From Cephalopachus bancanus (Eukaryota > Chordata > Mammalia > Primates > Tarsiidae), in NCBI GenBank assembly GCA_027257055.1, contig JAPVLO010000138.1, forward strand, positions 5,394,001 to 5,458,000: a stretch of 64,000 bases of DNA, given 5' to 3'. Under the pieces are notes generated by a model that worked only from the letters and a program-made list of their open reading frames with translations, was not told the origin of the DNA and did no database searches. A program made the position numbers and the translations under genes. Each line of letters begins with the position of its first letter. The first letter of the stretch is position 1. Positions 13,643 through 24,395 of the stretch are shown piece by piece.

Positions 13643-13865
13643 AAAGAAGAAGAGACACCAGAGAGCTCACACTCCCTCTTCATCAAGTGAAGACACAGAG
13701 GGTGAACGTATTCAAACCAGGAAAAGTTCCCACCAGAAACCAACCCTGACTCACTTTTATCTTGAATTTCAGCCTCCAGAATTGTGGAAAATAAATTTCT
13801 ATTGTTTAAGCCAGTCAGTCAGTCTATGGTATTTTGTTATATCCTCCAGAGCTAATTAATACAAG
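13643..13865 (+). mobile_element. MLT1 LTR, 3' part
   Basis: Resumes with AGAGACACCAGAGAG and continues through CAGCCTCCAGAATTGTGGAA, AATAAATTTCTATTGTTTAA (poly-A signal region) and TGGTATTTTGTTAT to GCTAATTAATACA, the LTR end. Confidence 0.88.
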
Positions 13866-15043
13866 TACAGTGTAAAACAAAGGCGTGATCAATCAGTGAA
13901 CATTTTTGGAAAACAAAAATACGCTGGAAGCTTTTGCAATATTATTTTTTCAATATTATTTTTTCTCATTTTCTCTGTTATTTTTTCTCATTTTTCTTCC
14001 ATCTCTTAACTTCTTAACTCATCCACTTTCTAAACCATTAAGACATGAAAATATTCTTGAGAAATAAAACACACACACACTTATAAAAATGAATGCACGA
14101 CAATCTTTCCACCAGCTCAATTCCTTTGTAGGCCAACTGAAAAAGAAATAATAAGTTTGAATAGAGTTCAGTTATTTAAGAACCTACTGTGTCACGTGAG
14201 TTCTGTTATCCTCACTCAGATTTGTTTAAGTTTTGCCCTTTGGAACCAGCACATCATTGCAAAAGACATCACAAACAGAGACTGCTTCCATAAGAGCCAC
14301 TCAGAGTCAGAAATGTTGAGTTTCTCCAAGATGTGAAATTATGTTTTCAAAGCAGAAAACACTAATTTAAGTTGGAAATGTGTTGAAAAATGTCACTTCC
14401 TTTGCAAACCAAACAAATTAAGAGGAAGGGAAATATCACTTAGTAGAATTCAGAGCTTGTTGTGAAATTCTGAACGAGTTCTAGAAATTTGGCAAAACCT
14501 AAAGTATTGCTTGGCATTTATACCCTGAGATGAGTATTTTAGGAGCCCAAGTTAAACTTGTTGATAGATACATACTGAGCATGTGTTAACTTGGTGATGT
14601 TTCTGTTTCTCGCTATAAATACTGTTCTACAAACTAAGGACTTGTCTCACATATAACCTATTCAAGTTACTGTGTCATGCAGATGAAAAAACTTATATTT
14701 ACTATATATTCTTAAATTATGGTCCTACGCCCACGAAATGGAACACATCCAAGTGCTTATAAAACTAAGCATAGAAAATAAAAACATACTTATGTGACAG
14801 ATTTGAAGGTCACCACTGTGTAACATATCATCTACTAATTGAAGAGAAATTGGCAGATGTCACCTCATTTAATGGTAAGTTAAAATCCAGGAAGGCTACT
14901 TGAAAGCTCTATTTTCATTCTGTGCATGATGTGCGTATTTAAACGTTATATGTGGTTACATGAGCCACTATGATGTGTAGTTGTACATCTCTATTTTATA
15001 CAGCTTGGGTCACTATGCTCTATTAACATCTCAACTTTTACAT
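13866..15043. other. unique AT-rich stretch
   Basis: No gene or confident repeat. A short near-repeat, CAATATTATTTTTTC, occurs twice in a row near 13935-13965. The left target copy of the next Alu lies at 15044-15058. Confidence 0.5.
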
Positions 15044-15058
15044 AAGATGCTGGAAAAG

Positions 15059-15342
15059 GCCGGGCTTGGTGGCTCAGCCTGTAATCCTGCGCCTTTGGGA
15101 GACTGAAGTGAGTGGATTGCCTGAGCCCGCGGGTTCGAGACCCGCCTGGGCAGCGAGACCTCATCTCTACAATAAATCAAAAAATCAGCCGGGCGTGGTA
15201 GCGCATGCCTGTAATTCCGGTTACTTGGAAGGCTGAGGAGGAAGGATCGCCGGAGTCCAGCAGTTCGAGGCTGCGGTGGCCGGGAGCGGCCACTGCACTC
15301 CAGTCTGGGCGACAGAATGAGACTCCAACTCAAAAAAAAAAA
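15059..15342 (+). repeat. young full-length Alu with perfect 15-bp target duplication
   Basis: A dimer from GCCGGGCTTGGTGGCTCAG to GAGACTCCAACTC and an A-run. Identical 15-bp copies of AAGATGCTGGAAAAG lie at 15044-15058 and 15343-15357. It carries the right-arm hairpin form (GGCCGGGAGCGGCCACTGCA) and many CpG sites, so it is among the youngest insertions here. Confidence 0.97.
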
Positions 15343-15357
15343 AAGATGCTGGAAAAG

Positions 15358-15930
15358 TCAAGTTATGACTCAGGCAAGATACAACAAAAAAGATGATAGT
15401 GTTTGTGGAGATGTTTTAGAGGTAAACCATTATTGCTGAGATGGTAGAACTCTAGCTATCAAAACCAAAGTTCTAAATTTAAAATTTTTTATTACTAGTA
15501 TTTTGAATTCTAATCCTATAGAATAATATTTGCTAAATAAAATGAAATACATACAGAAACTAGTATATAGCACTAGAAAAACTACAATTCCCCCCCCTTT
15601 CCTTATCAGAAGAACAGTAATGGGGAAAGGTAACACTTAGCCCTGCTTTAGCTGCAGTGTGGATATTACTCAGCTCTCAAGCTTGACAGTTATAAAGAAG
15701 GAAAAAAGTGAAAAGAAAGCAGGCTAGAACTAATATCCATGGTCTAGAGAAAAAGCATCTGATTTCAGAACCATTCAGAAAACAACAACTTTGGAATCAA
15801 AGCAATGGTTGGCACACAGTAGACATAAATAAAGATTCGTTAAATGAACAAGTTGGTCTCTACATAAGGATAACAAGTGTCAATAGATGTTTAGTATTGA
15901 CTGAGTAAGCCAGAAACAGGAGATGCAGAG
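15358..15930. other. unique stretch
   Basis: No gene or repeat recognised. A C-run (nine C's) lies near 15590. Confidence 0.5.
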
Positions 15931-16318
15931 TGTATTAGTCTGCTCAGGCTGCTATAACAAAAATGCACAGACGAAATGGCTTAAAGAATAGAAATTTATT
16001 TTCTCACTGTGTTGGAGACTAGAAGTCCAAGATTAAGGTGACTTCAGGGCTTGTTTTGATGAGGCCTCTCTGGCTTGCAGACAGCTGCCTTCTCGCTGTG
16101 TCTTCACATGGCCTTCCCTGTGTGTGCACCTGGGAGAAGAGACATCTCCAATGTCTCTTCTGCTTCTCATAAGGTACCAGTCCCATCAGATTAAGGCCCC
16201 GACTTACAACATCATGTAACCTTATTTACTTCCTTTAAGGTTCTGTCTGCAAATAGTTGCATTAGGGATTGGGGCTTCAACATACAAATTTTGATGAAAT
16301 ACAATTCAGTCCATAACA
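15931..16318 (-). mobile_element. MLT1-type MaLR LTR, antisense
   Basis: TGTATTAGTCTGCTCAGGCT, TAGAAATTTATTTTCTCAC, GGCTTGCAGACAGCTGCCTT, CTTCTCATAAGGTACCAGTC and ACAATTCAGTCCATAACA are an MLT1 LTR read backwards and nearly complete. It belongs to the same superfamily as the split LTR at 13105-13865, in the opposite orientation. Confidence 0.87.
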
Positions 16319-17587
16319 TGGAAGAACACTGAGATGATAAAGAATGTGAATTAAAGCCTTTAGGAAGCTATTGTCTAGTGATCACTTGAATTATCTTTGC
16401 ATCCTTTACCTGGAAGGCTATTTTTAGAACCACAAAGTTTGCCTCAATCTAACAGCTGTAGAGTTAAGATATGAGGAATTTTAACTTGTTCAATGTATCT
16501 ACAATATGTTCCAAGCTTTCAGATTTGAAAATATCAATGTAAATTCTCTTTAGGTTGGCCAAAAAATTTTGCTTTAGTTAAATTTCTTTATAATATTTCC
16601 CAAACAACACACAGCCAAAAATCACGCTTGCCTAACTTCAGTGTTTGAGTCAATAAAAACCATCTCATGGTCTGTTTAAACTTTACTTGAATGAGGCTGA
16701 TCCAAAAATGAGGAACAGAGTAGCTGTGAATTTTACAGTCTCAGCTATTTAGCCACATTTATTGATCAATTAAAAGATTGTGTAATTTAATATAAATTTA
16801 CTTTTATGTGAGTGACTCAGCAAAATTATAAGGCATTCCACAGTGTCTTTGGTATAGTAAAATATTTATATTTTTGTGTGAATCTCTATTTTTTTTCAAA
16901 ATTAAAAAAATAAAAATGTGACTCCAGGAATTTAGACTTTGTATTAGAACAAATTCCCTGAGATATATAATTGTTATTATTCACAAAACATATATTATTG
17001 GTTTAAAATAAATACATTTTGATCAGATTATATTAAACTCTAAAACCATATCTGATAAAAGATGTTCACCAGTGTTATAACAAAAGTATTAAAATTGGCA
17101 ATTGTGGACAAGTTAGAAAGATGATATGGCTTGAAGTAATTTGTTGGATACATTTAGAAGAAACAGCAATGCTGATGCATATCTGAATTTGCTTTTTAAA
17201 AATTTCCTTCTTAATATGCTCTGTGGAATTATAATTTTAACCTATAAATCTTGCACACTAAGGATGATGTTCTTAGACTATTTGTTAGTTAGATTATTTC
17301 TAATCTAATATTGTTTGGTTTGCATATGATACACACACCCACATATATGTATGCACAGATATTTTTCACACTTGAAGTTTCTTTTTTCTCATCAAGCATT
17401 TAAAATGCACTTATTTCCCTGAATCCTTCCCAAATTATTTGCTTTTAAAAGTGTTCCCTTTTATCTCTTTCTATTGTACACACAAAACAAGGTATTTACT
17501 TTGATGCCATTTTCAAGTAAATTTTAAATAATAGCAAAAGATTGCCATTTGACATTAAATAACATGTGAGTTGATCTTCTCTCTTTC
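16319..17587. other. unique AT-rich stretch
   Basis: No gene or confident repeat; long AT-rich runs around 16770-17060. Confidence 0.5.
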
Positions 17588-17860
17588 AGAGTCTCACTCT
17601 GTCACCTGTGCAGTGTCATGCTCACAGGCCACCATAACCTCGACCTGCTGGGCTCAGGTGATCCTTCCGCCTCAGCCTTCCAAGTAGCTGGAACTACAGG
17701 GCCACACCACTGCAACCGCTATTTTTTTGTTTTATTGTAGAGACAAGGCATCGCCAAGTTGCCCAGGCTGGTCTCCAGTCCCTGGGATCAGGCAATTCTC
17801 TTGCCTCCACCTCCCAATGTTCTGGGATTACAGACATGAGCCACTGTACCTGGTCTGCTT
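17588..17860 (-). repeat. Alu, antisense, moderately old
   Basis: CAGAGTCTCACTCTGTCACC to ACCTGGTC, with the GTTTTATTGTAGAGACAAGG linker. It has small deletions, including the loss of CAGGCTGGAG near its 5' side as read. Confidence 0.88.
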
Positions 17861-18124
17861 TTCTTCTCTTTTTATGAATATGGGGATGATAGGTGAACGT
17901 GAAATCTCATAGTTCCCTGACTAGTTAGTGTAAACTTCTACCCCCTCTTAACAATTGATTAATGGTAGAGCTTTTGTTTTTTCCCCAAAGACCGTCTGAA
18001 TTATAGTTTTTGAAAGAGAATTCGATCGGCATTACTTAGATATGTAAATATCTGAGACCAGAACGGAGTTCCTACTGCTTCTCCTTTCACAGTAGTTGAG
18101 CGATTGTTTCTATCTCTCTCTCTC

Positions 18125-18416
18125 TTTTTTTTTTTAAGTTGGAGCCATACTCTGTCATCCAGGCTAGAGTGCAGTGGCACTCTAACAGCCACCACAGTCT
18201 TGATCTACTGAGCTCAGGTGATCCTTCCGCCTCAGTCTTCCAAGTAGCTGAAACTACAAGCACGCGCCACCAAGTCTGGCTAGTTTTTTTGACTTATTGT
18301 AGAGATGAGGTCTCACCAAGTTGCCCAGGCTGTTCTTGAACGGTGAGTTCAGGCAATTCTCTCACCTCGGCCTCCCAAAGTGCTGGGATTATAGGTGTGA
18401 GTCACGGCCCCCAGCC
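18125..18416 (-). repeat. Alu, antisense, lineage-specific type
   Basis: A T-run, AGTTGGAGCCATACTCTGTC, the reversed linker GACTTATTGTAGAGATGAGG, ending CCCCCAGCC. AGTTGAG-GTTTCT-like copies on both sides (from 18094 and from 18417) form a diverged target duplication. Confidence 0.9.
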
Positions 18417-19420
18417 AGTTGAGTGTTTCTTAAGAGACTAAATAAAAACATTGAAGCACTTGGAGGAGATGCTGCATTTTACTTTTTTATTTTATTTTTA
18501 CTGCGCATTGGCCACCCTGAGCAGTAGCGGCTGGTCAGAGTCATGATGTTATTTTCACCTCTGTGAACTTTGTGATTTCAGTTATAGTGATGGGTGGTTA
18601 GTGGATACAGCTTCAGATTTTCTAGAAAACTAAAATTTGTGGGGTACGCAGCATGGCAGTATCCAGAATATATAAACACAATCTGGCTTCCTTTAAATGC
18701 TCTGCTAATTCTGCTTGATGATTCTCAAAATTAAGACATAACTCCATCAGTTTATACCTGGAAAAGATTTTTTTACATTTCTAATTTAAAATTGTTTAAT
18801 TAGTGTTCTGTGGAAAGCCAAATTCTTAGATGCTGTAGTTACCAAGATTCTTTGGGTAATGATGAACAAAAATCTAGCTGAAGAAAAGATTGGTTGGAAG
18901 AGAAATAATGTAAGTCACAAAAGAAGGAAGGGCTGCTTTGCAGGTCTTAGACACGGGAACTGAAGACTCAGTGGTGACAAGATTCTTTCTCTCGGGATCT
19001 TGTTTCTACCTTTCTTTGGATGTGGGCTCCAGTACATTACTTGCTTCTGAATGGAAACATTTCTTCAGATCAGAGTAGAATTTTCACCTAAAATCTCCAT
19101 TTAGAAAAATACCAAAGTCTCATTGGACTACTATGGCCGTGTGCCCATTCCTAGAACAATCTGTGGGCCAGAATGAGGAGTTACTAGTATCATGTATTCA
19201 TGTTTGTGGCCCAAAAGGTAGGTCACTGTGGTTTGCCTTTTGGTGAGAAATACAAAATTCTAGCCACCTAGGGGGGATGGCTATAGGTAGCAAAAATGAC
19301 AAATGCCCATAAAAGTACACTCTGTGTAGCACCTATGTTTTGTCACATGTATAATTTTATTTTTTGTGGCTTCATAATAATTTAACGTAACAAATTAATT
19401 TATTTTTATCAGTATTATCT
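18417..19420. other. unique stretch
   Basis: No gene recognised. The 3' end of the following antisense L1 may begin a little before 19420. Confidence 0.45.
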
Positions 19421-19564
19421 TTGACAAACCATCATTGTTTGCATTTATGAAGTAGTGTGATGCTCTGATACATATGTGCACAGTGTGATTAAATCAAGCT
19501 AATTAACACACCCATCATCTTGCTTCCCTATCGTTTTACTATGAAACATGTGAAATTTGCTCTT

Positions 19565-19850
19565 GGCCAGGCTCGGTGGCTCAGCCTGTAATCCCAGCAC
19601 TTTGGGAGGCTGAGGTGAGTGGATTGCCTGAGCCCGCGGGTTCAAGCCCCTGGGTAAATTGGTGAGACCTCCTCTCTACGACGAATCAAAAATTGGCCGG
19701 GCATGGTAGTGTGCGCCGTAGTTCCAGCTGCTTGGAAGGCTGAGGCAAACGGATCGCCGGAGTCTAGCAGGTCGATGCTGGGGCGACCGTGAGTGTGCCA
19801 CTGTGCTCCAGCCTGGGTGATGGAGTGAGACTCCAATTCAAAAAAAAAAT
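19565..19850 (+). repeat. Alu, sense, long-arm form, inside L1
   Basis: GGCCAGGCTCGGTGGCTCAG to GAGACTCCAATTC and an A-run. The linker reads CTACGACGAATCAAAAATTG. The right arm reads GGGGCGACCGTGAGTGTGCC (long form). Copies of ATTTGCT on both sides are the remains of the target duplication. Confidence 0.93.
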
Positions 19851-20301
19851 TTGCTTTGAATTATTTTGAGATATACAGTATACTATTATTGACTCTAGTC
19901 ACTGCACTGAGCAGGAGAACTCAAAACATTTCTCCGGTCTACCTGAAACTTTATATACTTTCATCAACGACTCTCCAGTCTCTCTCTCCTTTTCCATCTC
20001 CTGAGCTTCTGGTAATCATCATTTTCCTATCGATTCTATGAGCCCATCATGTTTGATTCCACACATAAGTGAGATTACGTGGTAGTTATTTCTCTGTGCC
20101 TGGCTCACTTGGTGTATTCTTCTCCAGAGCTATTCACGGTGTCACAAAGGACAAAATGTAGTATTTTGTTTGGTATATATACCATGCATTTTCTTTCTCT
20201 ACTCATCTGGCAATGAACACTTAAGTTACTTCCATATATTGGTTCGTGAAGAATGCTGTAATAAAAACAGAGTGCAGTTATTCTCTTAGTATGTTGATTT
20301 C

Positions 20302-20599
20302 TTTTTTTTTTTTTTTTTTGAGTTGGAGTCTCACTCTGTCGCCCAGAGTGGAATACAGTGGCACGCTCCCGGCCACCGCAGCCTCGACCTGCTGGGCTCT
20401 GGTGATCCTTCCCCCTCGGCCTTCCAAGTAGCCGGAACTACAGGCGCGTGGTACCACGGCCGGCTAATTTTTTTGATTTACCGTAGAGATGAGGTCTCGC
20501 CAAGTTGCCCGGGCGGGTCTCGAACCCGTGGGCTCAGGCTATCCACTCACCTCGGCCTCCCAAAGTGCGGGATTGCGGGCTGAGCCATTGAGCCCGGCC
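20302..20599 (-). repeat. Alu, antisense, inside L1, intermediate right arm
   Basis: Flanked by AGTATGTTGATTTC (20288-20301) and AGTACGTTGATTTC (20600-20613), a 14-bp target duplication with one change. Its right arm in sense reads GGTGGCCGGGAGCGTGCCAC. It thus has the GGCCGGGAGC of the hairpin group but keeps GTGCC, which makes it an intermediate between the two arm forms. Confidence 0.95.
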
Positions 20600-20640
20600 A
20601 GTACGTTGATTTCAATTTTTAGATATATACACAGAAATGA

Positions 20641-22506
20641 AAATACTGAATCATATGGTAATTCTATTTTTAGTTTTTTAAGGAACCTCCATACTCTTCC
20701 CAGATGGCTACTACTAACTTACATACTGACCAACAATGTAAAAGAGTTCCTTTTCTCTGCATCCTCACCAGCATGTTCTTTCATCTTTTTAATAAAAGCC
20801 ATTCTGACAGGTATAAGGTAATAAACCTCATTGCAGTTTTAAGATTTCCAAACTAATGATGCTGAGCATTTTCTTTCATGTGTTTATTGGCCATTTGTAT
20901 GTCTTCTTTTGAGAAATGTCTGTTCAGTCCTTTTGCCCAATTTTAAATTGTTATTTGTTTTCTCATCATTGAGTTACTTGAGTTCCTTAGATATTCTGAA
21001 TATCAACATCTTGTCAGATAGTTTTCAACAATTTTCTCCCATTCTGTGGATAGTCCGTTCACCTTGCTAATTGCTTGCTTTTCTGTACAGAAACTTTTAA
21101 ATTTGATGCTGTCTTTTTTGCTTTTGTTGCTTGTGCTTCGGGAATCATTTTCAAAAAATCATTTCCCAGACTAATGTTGTAGAGTTTTTCCCTTGTTCTG
21201 TTTTCATAGCTTTACAGGTTCAGGTCTTATGTCTAAATATTTAATCCATTTTGAGTTGATTTTCAAAAAATATATGGTGTGAGAAAAGGATTCAGTTTCA
21301 TCCTTCTGCAGATGGATATCCAGTTTTCCCAATACCATTTATTAAAGAAACAGTTTATTCTCCATTGTGTGTTCTTGGCATCTTTATAAAAAATCAGTTG
21401 ACCTTAAATGTATGGATTTATTTCTGGGATTATTTTCCTATATCATTGGTCAATGTGTGTTGTTTTATCCCAGTACAATTGCCCAATCTTAAATTGTTAT
21501 TTGTTTTCTCATCACTGAGTTGTTTGTTTTGATTGCAATGATTTTGGTTTGAAATTAGAGAGAGAAGTACCTCTAGCTTTGTTCTTTTTGCTAAAGAATG
21601 TTAGGGCTATTCAGAATCTTTTAAAATTCCATACATATTGGATTGTTTTATTCTATTTCTGTGAAAAATAAGTTGGAATTTTGCTAGGAATTGAATGGAA
21701 TCTGTAAATTGCTTTGGGTTGTGTGGATATTTTTATGATTCTTTTACTTCATGAACATGAGATTTATTTCCTTTTATTTGTGTTTTTCTCTTAACTTCTT
21801 TCATCTGTGTTCTATAGTTTTCCATATATAGATATTTTATTTTCTTGGTTAAATTTTCACCTACGTATTTTTGTTGTTGTTGTTGCCATTATAAATAATA
21901 TTGTTTTCTTATTTTCTTTTTTGGATAGTTTGCTATTAGTATATAGAAATGATATTGATTTTTGTATGTTGATTTTGTATTCTGCAACTTATTGAATTTA
22001 ATTGTCAGTTCTAACATATTTTGGTGAAGTGTTTAGGTTTTTCTATATATATAATAATATCATGTTATCAGCAAAGGGAAACAATTTCATCTCTTTCTTT
22101 CCTATTAGGATGCATTTTATTTCTTTCTCTTGTCTATTTTTCCTGACTAGGACTCTCAGTACTATGTTACAAAGAAGAGATGAGAGTGAGCATTCTTGTT
22201 TTGTCCCTGATCTTTAGAAAGAAAACCTTTCAGCTTTTCATCACTGAGAATCTAATCTGTTGAGAGTTTTTAATCATGCAAATGTGTTTAGTTTTATCAA
22301 ATGCTTTTTCTGCATTTATTGAGATGACATGTAATTTTTATTTTATGTGCTGTATTATGCTTATCATTTGCATATATCGAACTATCCTTGCATCCCAGGG
22401 ATAAATCCTTCCTGATTATGATAAATACACCTTAATTTGTTATTACATTTGGCTTGCTAATATATTTTTGACAATTTTAGCATCTATGTTCATCAGGGAT
22501 ATTGGA
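20641..22506 (-). mobile_element. L1 ORF2 remnant, antisense
   Basis: Classic L1 sequence in reverse: TCTTCTTTTGAGAAATGTCT, 'atcttgtcagatag', 'attttctcccattctgtgg', 'cagtttcatccttctgcag', 'tgtcccagtacaattg'-like sequence, 'gggataaatccttcctgat', and 'ttcatcagggatattgg'. It covers the reverse-transcriptase and C-terminal part of ORF2. It has many stops and cannot be active. A 41-bp internal duplication sits at 20935-20975 and 21481-21521. A processed-transcript insert interrupts it at 22507. Confidence 0.9.
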
Positions 22507-23022
22507 TTTTTTTTTTCTGAGTTGCAAAATTCCTACACACTTTATTTCTACCTCTATCCAAAAAGGTAAAAAGTGTTACAAATGTGTAAATCTGAGCTTC
22601 AGTTACAAACCCCTAATCCTCATATGCAGGTAAAGAGACGGGGTCAGGATAAATGTTCTGAGTTACTCTCATCCCTGTAAAAAGAAGAAGCGCCAGGCAC
22701 GGTACACAGCCAGAACATCAGGGCCCTATGGAGAATAGTCCCCCAGTTTTCCTGTCACTGGCCCAAGACCTTTCCATCCAGCCCACACCCCAGACTTTTC
22801 TCTTTAACAAAGAAGAGACACTTAAAATTCTTGAAACTTGCCTGGGAGCATTGTGCATGGCACATGTAGCAGGCAGATACTTGATTAAGAAGGATACTTG
22901 ACTAAGGCCTGCCTTCCTACTTTTTGGCAGGTAGAATGGGGCACAGCTCAACTTTTCCTCACTTTCTTCTTCCTCATTTTCCTCTTCCTCAGAAATGTTA
23001 TTGCTTACAATAAGTTTTTTTT
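22507..23022 (-). pseudogene. processed transcript inserted in L1, source gene unknown
   Basis: The L1 sequence breaks at GGATATTGG and resumes at CCTGTGATTTTCTTTTCTGG. The 516 bases between them are not L1. Read on the minus strand, the insert starts near CTTATTGTAAGC and enters an acidic coding-like stretch (GAGGAAGAGGAAAATGAGG, encoding an EEEENEEEESEEK run). It ends with AATAAA (complement at 22541-22546), 24 bases before a 10-base A-run (22507-22516 on the plus strand). That is the structure of a processed pseudogene or 3'-end retrocopy. A 77-codon frame (22718-22951) follows the acidic run but has no known domain. I do not recognise the parent gene and see no clear target duplication. 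Confidence 0.65.
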
Positions 23023-23954
23023 CCTGTGATTTTCTTTTCTGGCTTTGATATCAGGATAATGCTGGCCTCATGAGTTTGGAAATATTCTCTCCATTTTGAT
23101 TTTTTTAAAGAGTTTGAGAAAAAATGGTATCAGTTCTTTGTTAATTGTTTAGTAGAAGTCAACAATAAAGCCATTGGAATTAGATTTTTCTGTGATGTGA
23201 TTTTTCTTTAATTTCCTGCTTGATTTCTTCTATGACCCATTGTTTGTTTAGGAGCATGCTGTTTAATTTTTGCATATTTGTGTATTTTCCAAGATTTCTT
23301 CCATGATTGATTTCTAGTTTTATGCCACTGTGATCCAAAAAGATAATATATATGATTTTAATCTTCTTAAATTTGTTAGTAATTGTTTTATCACCTAACA
23401 TATGATTTACTCTAGAGAATAATTTATATATGCTTGATAATCATGTGTGTTCTACTGCTGTTGAATGAAAGCTTCTGTATATGTCTGCTAGGTCCACTTA
23501 GAGTAAAATGTAATTCAAGTTCAGTGTTTCCGTATTGATTTTCTGTCTGGATGACCTGTTTATTTCTGAAAGTAGAGTATTGAGTTCCCTACTATTATGG
23601 TATTACAGTCTATCTCTTCCTTAAGAGTATTTAATAATTGTTGTATGTATTTAAGTGCTCCAATATTGGGTGTATATATATTTACAAATGTTGTGTCCTC
23701 TTGATGAAGTAATTCCTTTGTCATTATGTCTCTTTATCACTATGCATCTTGTCTCTTTTTATAGTTTTTGACTTAAAGTCTTCTTTGTCTGATATAAGTA
23801 TAGTTAATCCTGTTCTCTTTTTGTTTCCATAGTGTTAGTAACTTTTTCCATCTCTTCACATTTGTTGGTGTGTGTCCTTACTAGTAAAGTGAGTCTCTTA
23901 TAGGCAGAATATGATTGAACCTTGATTTTAAAAGCTCTATTCCTCACTCTGTGA
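23023..23954 (-). mobile_element. L1 ORF2 remnant, endonuclease side, antisense
   Basis: Continues the same L1: GATATCAGGATAATGCTGGC, GATTTCTTCCATGATTGATT, 'gtgacttaaagtcttctttg'-like sequence, CTGATATAAGTATAG, AAAGTGAGTCTCTTATAGGC. The 73-codon minus-strand frame at 23180-23401 contains DHSGIKLEIN and KYTNMQKLNSMLLN, typical of L1 ORF2 between the endonuclease and reverse transcriptase. It has decayed elsewhere. Confidence 0.88.
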
Positions 23955-24395
23955 CTTTTTTTTTTAACTTTTAACTTTTTTATTTTATAGATGTAGGAGA
24001 CATCTATAAAATGTAGGGTTAGGTATACAAATGTTCGTTATGCAGGTACCTTTGTAGATGAGGTGTTGCCTCCCTCCCCTGGCAGTTTCCCTCAACTGCC
24101 AATCCCACCCCCTCTCCTATAGCAGTTCCCCACTACTGCCAAGCCCTTTCTTATAATATTATGATAGTTCAAGTTCTGCTTATGAGAGTGCACTCTGTTC
24201 TTTGTTTCTGTGATAGATCACTGAGTATGATAGACTCTAAATCCATCCAAGTTGCTGCAAAGTCCATATGTTTGTCCTTCTTTATGGCTGCGTAATATTC
24301 CATTGTGCATAGGTCTCACTTTTTAAAAAATCTAGTTCAGCTTCGATGAGCAGCATGGTTGGTTCCATGTTTTTGCTATTGTGAATACAAAGACC
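23955..24395 (-). mobile_element. second L1 3' end, antisense, inserted in the first
   Basis: Begins with a T-run (the A-tail in reverse) and has an L1 3' UTR layout: 'tgtagggttaggtatacaa', 'cgttatgcaggtacct', a CCTCCCTCCCCTGGCAG block, 'atccatccaagttgctgcaaa', CTTTATGGCTGCGTAATATT, 'ttttgctattgtgaata'. It lies between the ORF2 remnant and an L1 5' region and is probably a later, 5'-truncated insertion. Confidence 0.8.

Larger units (their letters stand above)
19421..20640 (-). mobile_element. L1 3' UTR, antisense, split by two Alus
   Basis: The L1M 3' UTR in reverse: 'acatatgtgcacagtgtgat', TCAAGCTAATTAACACACCC, 'ttgactctagtcactgcactg', 'cttctggtaatcatcattttc', TCCACACATAAGTGAGATTA. It continues into the coding part at 20641. 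Alus at 19565-19850 and 20302-20599 interrupt it. Confidence 0.85.

Noticed and set aside
20323..20583. Frames reading MESHSVAQ...-type protein, also at 33418, 56590 and others
   Set aside because: These are translations of Alu elements, recurring wherever an Alu lies.
23180..23401. 73-codon frame as a small gene
   Set aside because: It is a surviving piece of L1 ORF2 within a decayed element.
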